The position numbers were made by a program, and so were the translations under genes. This document shows, one piece after another, positions 33,580-38,359 of a stretch of DNA of 38,359 nucleotides (within the stretch, counting starts at the first letter, position 1; every line of letters begins with the position of its first letter). The notes beneath the pieces were generated by a model. It did no database searches and was not told the origin of the DNA. It saw only the letters and a program-made list of their open reading frames with translations. Source of the stretch: DATKCJ01 sp035513275. GTDB lineage: Bacteria; Verrucomicrobiota; Verrucomicrobiia; Opitutales; Opitutaceae. The stretch spans positions 1 to 38,359 of the forward strand of contig DATKCJ010000132.1 in assembly GCA_035513275.1 (NCBI GenBank), read 5' to 3'.

Positions 33580-34608
33580 TTGTCTCGTGGCGTGGCTGAC
33601 TCATTTCCTGTTCTCATCACCGGCTCCTCCGGGTTCATAGGCGGCCGGATCGCGGAGCGGTTGTTGAGTGAAGGGCGAAAGGTGCGCTGCTATTCGCGGC
33701 GCGAGATTCCGGCGCTCGCCGAACGGGGCGCGGAGGTCATCATCGGCGAGCTCGACGACACGCGCCGGCTATCGGCTGCGTGCAAGGGCGTGGGCACGGT
33801 GTTTCACGTCGCAGGTCGCGTCGGCGTTTGGGGCCCGGCTGCTCCATTCTTCCGCCTGAACGAGGGCGGCACGCGCGCCGTGATCGGCGCCTGCCGGCGG
33901 GCCGACGTGGCGCGACTCGTGCACACGAGCTCGCCGAGCGTCGTATACAACGGCGGCGACCTCTCCGGCGTCGACGAGTCCGCGCCGCTTTGCACCGTCG
34001 CGCCGTGCGCGTATCCGACGAGCAAGGCCGCCGCCGAGCGAGTCGTCGCCGCGGCGAACTCGAAGCTCCTGCGAACAGTGTCACTGCGGCCACACTTGGT
34101 GTGGGGCCCGGGAGATCGCAACGTCGTGCCGCGCTGCCTCGCGCTCGCGAAGGCCGGCCGCCTGCGGATCGTCGGCAGCGGCACGAACCGCGTCGACCTT
34201 ACGCACGTTGATAACGTCGTCGACGCGCACCTGCTCGCCGAGGCGGCGCTTGCCGCACCCGATTCCGCCGCAGCGGGACGCGCGTATTTCATCACGAACG
34301 GCGAGCCGGTTGTGCTATGGGATTTCATCAACGAGCTCTGCGAAGCGTCGGGCATCGCGCCGGTGCGCAAGCACATCAGCCTGCCCGCTGCGATGGCGGT
34401 CGGCGCTGTGCTCGAACTCGTGTGGACCCTGATGCGCCGACGCGAGGATCCGCCGATGACTCGGTTCGTGGCCAAGGAGCTTGCGACCGATCACTTCTTC
34501 TCAATCGAGGCCGCGCGCCGCGACCTCGGTTACAACCCGCGCGTCTCGATGGCCGAGGGCATGCGCGAACTCGCGCCGATGCTTCGGGAGGAGTTTGGCG
34601 GGGAGTAG
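33580..34608 (+). CDS. oleD: OleD-type 2-alkyl-3-oxoalkanoate reductase (extended SDR)
   Basis: About 342 residues. NAD(P)-binding ITGSSGFIGGRIAERLL at the N-terminus, VFHVAGRVGVWGP as in OleD, HTSSPSVVYNGGD with the catalytic Ser, then Tyr/Lys in YPTSKAAAERVV, and LRPHLVWGPGDRNVVPR. These blocks fit OleD, which reduces the OleA product with NADPH before OleC acts. It lies 138 bp after oleC, separated by operator-like palindromes. The start is unclear: TTG 33580 is 2 bp after GGAGG, GTG 33592 is 14 bp after it. The stop codon abuts a family C repeat. Confidence 0.92.
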   Translation: MSRGVADSFPVLITGSSGFIGGRIAERLLSEGRKVRCYSRREIPALAERGAEVIIGELDDTRRLSAACKGVGTVFHVAGRVGVWGPAAPFFRLNEGGTRAVIGACRRADVARLVHTSSPSVVYNGGDLSGVDESAPLCTVAPCAYPTSKAAAERVVAAANSKLLRTVSLRPHLVWGPGDRNVVPRCLALAKAGRLRIVGSGTNRVDLTHVDNVVDAHLLAEAALAAPDSAAAGRAYFITNGEPVVLWDFINELCEASGIAPVRKHISLPAAMAVGAVLELVWTLMRRREDPPMTRFVAKELATDHFFSIEAARRDLGYNPRVSMAEGMRELAPMLREEFGGE

Positions 34609-34650
34609 CGCGGGTCTATCGACCCGCGTCGGCAGGTCAAAGACCTGCCC
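34609..34650. repeat. Twin hairpin repeat (family C) at two convergent gene ends
   Basis: CGCGGGTC-TAT-CGACCCGCG then GGCAGGTC-AAA-GACCTGCC. The first hairpin starts directly after the oleD stop (34606-34608), and the second contains the stop codon of the opposite RNA methyltransferase gene (34637-34639). Confidence 0.85.
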
Positions 34651-35500
34651 CACTCCGCTGCCGGACCGCCTCGAAGAGCGTGATGATCGCAGCCATCGCC
34701 ACGTTGAGCGAATCTGCCTGGCCAGCCATCGGGATGCGCACGCGCGCGTCGGCCTCGCGGAGCCAGAAGTCGCTCAGCCCGTATTGCTCGCTTCCCATCA
34801 CGATCGCGAGCGGGCCTGTGAGATCAGTCGCCGTGTAGAGATCGGTGGCGGCGGGTGTTGTGGCCACGGCGCGCACACCGCGCGCGCGCAGCCACTCGCG
34901 CACGGTCTCGCTCGACGCGATCGCGAGGGGCACTGAGAAGAGCACACCGGTCGACGAGCGCACGACGTTCGGGTTGAAGAGATCGGTCACGGGGTCGCAC
35001 ACGATCACGGCATCGACTCCCGCCGCATCGGCGCTGCGCAGAATCGTGCCGAGGTTGCCGGGCTTCTCGATCGCTTCGACGACGAGGTAAAAGGGATCCG
35101 CGCTTCGCAGGACGTCCGCGGGATTCTCCAGACCAGTCGGGCGTAAAGCCCGACCCACACCCAAGTCATCGAGACCCGTGCGCCATTGAGGGACGATCGC
35201 GAGCAATCCGTCGGGACGGTCGCGATAGGCGACTTTTGCGAAAGCTTCCTTCGAAAGCTCGAACACCGCTGCGCCTGCCCCGGTCGAGCGCGCGATCAGC
35301 GCATCCTCGTTTTCCCCGAGGAACCACTCGCGCGAAACGTAAAACTCGCGCGGCACGGCTCCGGCATCGAGCGCGCGCAGGATCTCGCGGTAGCCCTCGA
35401 CGATGAAGACACCCGCTTCGTCCCGGTCGCGCCGGTCGCGCAGCTTCACGAGCTGCTTGATGCGCGGGTTCTGCAGGCTGGTGATCTTTTCGGCAGGCAC
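34637..35500 (-). CDS. TrmH/SpoU-family RNA 2'-O-methyltransferase
   Basis: About 287 residues from GTG 35500 (first codons GTG CCT GCC GAA AAG). The N-terminal ITSLQNPRIKQLVKLRDRRD and then VFIVEGYREILRAL form the usual RNA-binding domain. The SpoU knot has motif 1 EKPGNLGTILRSADAAG near residue 143, motif 2 NPNVVRSSTGVLFSVP, and motif 3 MGSEQYGLS with RIPMAGQADSLNVAMAA. It methylates a ribose 2'-OH in rRNA or tRNA with SAM; the target cannot be read. In-frame codons upstream of 35500 lie in the family B repeat. A repeat palindrome lies in frame at about residues 116-122, and the stop codon is inside a family C hairpin. Confidence 0.9.
   Translation of the reverse strand: MPAEKITSLQNPRIKQLVKLRDRRDRDEAGVFIVEGYREILRALDAGAVPREFYVSREWFLGENEDALIARSTGAGAAVFELSKEAFAKVAYRDRPDGLLAIVPQWRTGLDDLGVGRALRPTGLENPADVLRSADPFYLVVEAIEKPGNLGTILRSADAAGVDAVIVCDPVTDLFNPNVVRSSTGVLFSVPLAIASSETVREWLRARGVRAVATTPAATDLYTATDLTGPLAIVMGSEQYGLSDFWLREADARVRIPMAGQADSLNVAMAAIITLFEAVRQRSGAGL
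35136..35154. repeat. GTCGGGC-GTAAA-GCCCGAC palindrome inside the TrmH/SpoU gene
   Basis: Perfect 7-bp arms. The same sequence in reverse orientation, TCGGGCTTTACGCCCGAC, is intergenic at 5409-5426. It adds a short linker to the protein between the two domains without breaking the frame. Confidence 0.75.
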
Positions 35501-35512
35501 GCGCAGGAGTTC

Positions 35513-35589
35513 ACCACGAAACACACGAAACACACGAAAGAAAATCGCTTCTGTTTCCGAGCTTCTGTGTGTTTCGTGTGTTTTGTGGT
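35513..35589. repeat. Family B inverted repeat between two divergent genes
   Basis: ACCACGAAACACACGAAACA onward (left arm) and the reverse-complement arm ending GTGTGTTTCGTGTGTTTTGT (right arm), about 25 bp each with about 20 bp between. It occupies practically the whole 84-bp gap between the two RNA methyltransferase starts. Confidence 0.85.
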
Positions 35590-36937
35590 TAAGCCGAAAA
35601 AGTTCAACGACCGCCCATTCCCCTACCATCATGAGCTTGAGCTCACGGTTGAGTCGCTGACGAACCTCGGCGCAGGCGTGGCGCGGGTGGAGTTGGGCGA
35701 TCCGGGAACAAAGTGGGTCGTGTTCATTCCATTCGCACTTCCCGGCGAGCGCGTGCGTGCGCGGATTTTCCGGAATCATGCAAACTACTCGGAGGCCGAC
35801 CTCGTCGAGGTGCTCGATCCTTCACCGCAACGCATCGCGCCGCGCTGTCCGCTCTTCGGCACGTGCGGCGGCTGCCAGTATCAGAACCTCGCTTATCCCG
35901 CGCAGCTCGAATGGAAGCGTCGCCACGTCGCGGAGCTGCTGCAACGACTCGCGCGCATCGACGCGCCCGTGAGTCCAGTCGTCCCCTCGCCGCGCGAGTT
36001 CGGCTACCGCTCAAAGCTTACGCCGCATTTTTCCGCGCCTGCGCGCGGAAAAATCAACCCGGCTGCGCCGGGCAACGCACAGGGAACGGTTGAGCCGGGC
36101 CCGCTTGCCGTGGGCGAAGGACGGGCCGCGAACCCGGCTGGTATGCCACCCATCGGCTTCCTTCGCGCAGGCTCGCGATTCAATCTCGTGGATGTGCCGC
36201 AGTGCCCCATCGCGACACCCGGCATCAACGCAGCTCTCGAGAATGTGCGCGCGGAGGTCCATGCGCGGATGCTCCGTGGCGAATACTCCCTCGGCGCCAC
36301 CATCCTGCTGCGCGAGGCGCGCGAAGGCGTGATCACCGACCCGGGTGCGGAGATCACTGAGGAGGTCGAGGGAATCGTGCTGCGCTTCCTCGGGCGCGAT
36401 TTCTTCCAGAACAATCCCTCTATCCTGCCAGCGTTCACGCGGCATGTGCGCGAACAGGCCTCGGCCGGCGGTGCGCGTTTCCTTGTCGACGCGTATTGCG
36501 GCAGCGGGCTCTTCGCGCTCACCGCGGCGCGTGCGTTTGAGGCGGTCGCGGGTGTCGAGTTGAGCCCCACGGCCGTCGACCGCGCGCGCACCAACGCCTC
36601 GGCCAACGGCATCGCGAACGCGCGATTCATCGCGGGCGACGCCGCGGCGATCTTTGCCGGCCTGGAGTTCGCGCCCGGCGAAACAGCCGTCGTGATCGAC
36701 CCGCCGCGCAAGGGCTGCGATGCGCCCTTCTTGCAGCAACTGCTCGAGTTTCGCCCCGCGCGGATCGTCTATGTCTCGTGCGACCCGGCCACACAGATGC
36801 GCGATCTCTCCATGCTCGTGCCCGGCGGCTACGCGATCGAGACGGTGCAGCCGTTCGACTTGTTTCCCCAAACCCGCCACCTCGAGTGCGTGATCACGCT
36901 CGCTCGCACCACAATCGGCCAGCTTGCCATTGCGTAG
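35585..36937 (+). CDS. RlmD/TrmA-family RNA m5U methyltransferase
   Basis: About 450 residues from GTG 35585, at the edge of the family B repeat; no other in-frame start precedes the conserved TRAM-like N-terminus (ELELTVESLTNLGAGVARVE). FGTCGGCQYQNLAY near residue 93 supplies Fe-S/zinc Cys ligands. DAYCGSGLFALTAARAF near 301 binds SAM, DPPRKGCD is near 371, and the catalytic Cys near 399 is in YVSCDPATQMRDL. It methylates uridine C5 in rRNA or tRNA. An insert of about 40 residues (148-189), encoded by hairpin-rich DNA, lies between the RSKLTPHF and IGFLRAGSRF blocks. A histidine kinase follows 34 bp downstream. Confidence 0.9.
   Translation: MVKPKKFNDRPFPYHHELELTVESLTNLGAGVARVELGDPGTKWVVFIPFALPGERVRARIFRNHANYSEADLVEVLDPSPQRIAPRCPLFGTCGGCQYQNLAYPAQLEWKRRHVAELLQRLARIDAPVSPVVPSPREFGYRSKLTPHFSAPARGKINPAAPGNAQGTVEPGPLAVGEGRAANPAGMPPIGFLRAGSRFNLVDVPQCPIATPGINAALENVRAEVHARMLRGEYSLGATILLREAREGVITDPGAEITEEVEGIVLRFLGRDFFQNNPSILPAFTRHVREQASAGGARFLVDAYCGSGLFALTAARAFEAVAGVELSPTAVDRARTNASANGIANARFIAGDAAAIFAGLEFAPGETAVVIDPPRKGCDAPFLQQLLEFRPARIVYVSCDPATQMRDLSMLVPGGYAIETVQPFDLFPQTRHLECVITLARTTIGQLAIA
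36027..36150. repeat. Hairpin-rich insert inside the RNA m5U methyltransferase gene
   Basis: ATTTTTCCGCGC - CTGC - GCGCGGAAAAAT (36027-36054) is a perfect 12-bp stem. It is followed by CCCGGC-TGC-GCCGGG and a larger GAGCCGGGCCCG...CGGGCC arrangement. The translated block is Gly/Pro/Ala-rich (GKINPAAPGNAQGT) and reads like low-complexity linker. Confidence 0.75.
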
Positions 36938-36971
36938 CGGACTCCGCGCCGCCAACACTCAAAGACGATCC

Positions 36972-38359
36972 ATGCGCGACTGGCGCCAAATTCCGCTGAA
37001 GGATAAGGTCAACCTGGCGATGTTTTTCATCTCCAGTTGCGTGATCATCGCCGCGCTCGCGGCCATCTTCGTTTTTCAGGTTCTGGCGTTGAAGGACACT
37101 TTTCAGCGCGATCTCGATACCTTCGCGCGCATTGCCGCCGTCAATTCCGCGGATGCCGTCGCAGCCGGCGACATCGGCACGGCCACCGCCGTCCTGGCGT
37201 CGCTACGTGAGATTCGCTTTTTCAACGCGGCGTGGATTGCGACACCGGAGAATCCCAAGTTCGCGCGAGTCGACTCACAGCCGTCCTCCGACCCGCCCCC
37301 GTCCAGTATCATGCGCTACGAGGTGCCGGTGCGTTTCGACGACCGCGTGATCGGCACCCTCTCGATCGAGGGCGACTATGGAGCGGCTCGCGGAGAGTTG
37401 GTGAAGTTCTTCACACAACTCACGGCGGGCGTTCTCGTCGTCTGCATCACGCTGGGCTGGTTGCTCTCGAGGCGTGCACAACAAGTCGTCCTTCGGCCCG
37501 TGCTCGACCTCGCGGCGGCCACTGAGCGCGTCACCCGCGAGCGTGACCTCTCGCTGCGCGTCGCCGACGCGGGCGACGACGAGATCGGACTGCTCACGCG
37601 CCGTTTCAACGAGATGCTCTCGCAGATCGAGACTCGCGACCGCGAGCTCAAGCAAGCCCGGCGCGACCTCGCCTCGAAGGTCGTGGCGCTGGAGTTTGAG
37701 ATCGCCGAGCGCCGCCGCATCGAAGTCGGATTCGCCGAGGTCGCCCAACGCGAGGAGCAGCGCATCGCAAATGACCTCCACGACGGCCTCGGCCAGATGC
37801 TCACCGGCATCGCGTTCAAGGCGCATCTGCTCAAGACGCTCCTCGAGGAATCCAGTCCGGAAAACTCGAGCCTCGCCGCGCAGGTTGTGGATCTCGCCAA
37901 CGAATCCATCAAGCAAGCGCGCGACATCGCCCATGGCGTGGCCCCGGTGGACATTGCCGACAACGGTCTCGCCAACGCCCTTGCTCAGCTCGGCATACAG
38001 GTAGAGCGACTCACCGGCGCGCGCTGCGCGGTGCGCACAAACGAAGACATTCCCGCAATCCCGCTCGGCACGTCGATCGAGATCTACCGCATCTGCCAGG
38101 AAGCCGCCCACAACGCCGCGCGCCACGGCCACGCGACAGAGATCGACATTCACCTCGCGCAACGCGCGTCAGCCTGGCACCTCGAGATTCGCGACAACGG
38201 CAGCGGCCTGCCGCCCGCCGAGAAGCGGCGCGACGGCCTCGGTCTCCGGCTCATGGCGCACCGCGCGGACCGAGTCGGCGGCATGGTCGCATTCGTGCCC
38301 AACGAGCGCGGCGGTCTCACGGTGCGATGCTCGTTTCCCATTCCCAGCGACGAGCCGGT
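36972..38359 (+). CDS. NarL-type sensor histidine kinase, 3' end missing
   Basis: 462 codons to the window edge, no stop reached. TM1 is about residues 14-36 and TM2 about 138-158. Between them is a periplasmic sensor of about 95 residues resembling CHASE8. HAMP follows (VVLRPVLDLAAATERVTRER), then a coiled coil, then the HisKA_3 dimer helix QRIANDLHDGLGQMLTGIAF with phospho-His about residue 270. The HATPase part shows EIYRICQEAAHNAARHG (N-box), DNGSGLP (G1) and GLGLRLMAHRA (G2). It should phosphorylate a LuxR/NarL-type response regulator, expected just downstream. ATG 36972 starts 34 bp after the methyltransferase stop. Confidence 0.93.
   Translation, partial: MRDWRQIPLKDKVNLAMFFISSCVIIAALAAIFVFQVLALKDTFQRDLDTFARIAAVNSADAVAAGDIGTATAVLASLREIRFFNAAWIATPENPKFARVDSQPSSDPPPSSIMRYEVPVRFDDRVIGTLSIEGDYGAARGELVKFFTQLTAGVLVVCITLGWLLSRRAQQVVLRPVLDLAAATERVTRERDLSLRVADAGDDEIGLLTRRFNEMLSQIETRDRELKQARRDLASKVVALEFEIAERRRIEVGFAEVAQREEQRIANDLHDGLGQMLTGIAFKAHLLKTLLEESSPENSSLAAQVVDLANESIKQARDIAHGVAPVDIADNGLANALAQLGIQVERLTGARCAVRTNEDIPAIPLGTSIEIYRICQEAAHNAARHGHATEIDIHLAQRASAWHLEIRDNGSGLPPAEKRRDGLGLRLMAHRADRVGGMVAFVPNERGGLTVRCSFPIPSDEP

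Noticed and set aside
1..38359. tRNA or rRNA genes
   Set aside because: No cloverleaf with a TTCGAATC-type arm and CCA-ready end, and no rRNA-like block, was seen by eye; a tRNAscan or Infernal run would settle it.

Overview
The window is a GC-rich bacterial chromosome segment with ordinary housekeeping genes. No phage, IS or CRISPR locus is visible. Gene content (EF-hand membrane protein, DUF4010/MgtC transporter, oligogalacturonate-lyase-like propeller, OleC/OleD, many secreted proteins) and several families of palindromic intergenic repeats (5'-GTAGG...CCTAC-3' boxes, ACGAAACACACGAAACACACG arms, GGCAGGTC-AAA-GACCTGCC hairpins) fit Verrucomicrobiota, probably close to Opitutales. This placement is inferred from style and was not computed.

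Layout. 169-5254: a minus-strand beta-propeller gene, a VOC protein, a large EF-hand membrane protein and a PAS/zinc-ribbon-like protein. 5693-11188: a secreted TPR protein, an SDR oxidoreductase overlapping a convergent secreted protein, a DsbA-family protein and the ribosome-assembly GTPase RsgA. 11248-13471: a toxin-antitoxin island holding a VapC/antitoxin pair, an orphan antitoxin-like gene, a diverged second copy of the rsgA 3' end, and an antitoxin followed by a frameshifted ParE/RelE toxin. 13696-18446: an MgtC/DUF4010 transporter, small membrane protein, minimal zincin peptidase, SYLF lipid-binding protein with a clear terminator, and an acyl-ACP thioesterase. 18615-22614: glycerol kinase, then divergent moeA and moaA for molybdenum cofactor synthesis. 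22622-26100: divergent DUF5995 and DUF2235 genes, a secreted kelch protein and a DUF6132-like protein. 26336-31317: an ArsR-type regulator divergent from a DUF2892, RND adaptor and RND pump operon. 31444-34608: a small lipoprotein, then oleC and oleD of long-chain olefin (beta-lactone) biosynthesis, with a pair of AT-rich palindromes between them. 34637-36937: two divergent RNA methyltransferases separated only by a repeat. 36972-end: a NarL-type sensor histidine kinase cut by the window edge.

The most unusual points are the rsgA 3'-end duplication bracketing a toxin-antitoxin cassette; repeats that sit exactly at stop codons or lie in frame inside two RNA methyltransferase genes; and oleCD without oleA or oleB but with an operator-like palindrome pair. 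Nothing here can be called a new defence or mobile system from sequence reading alone.
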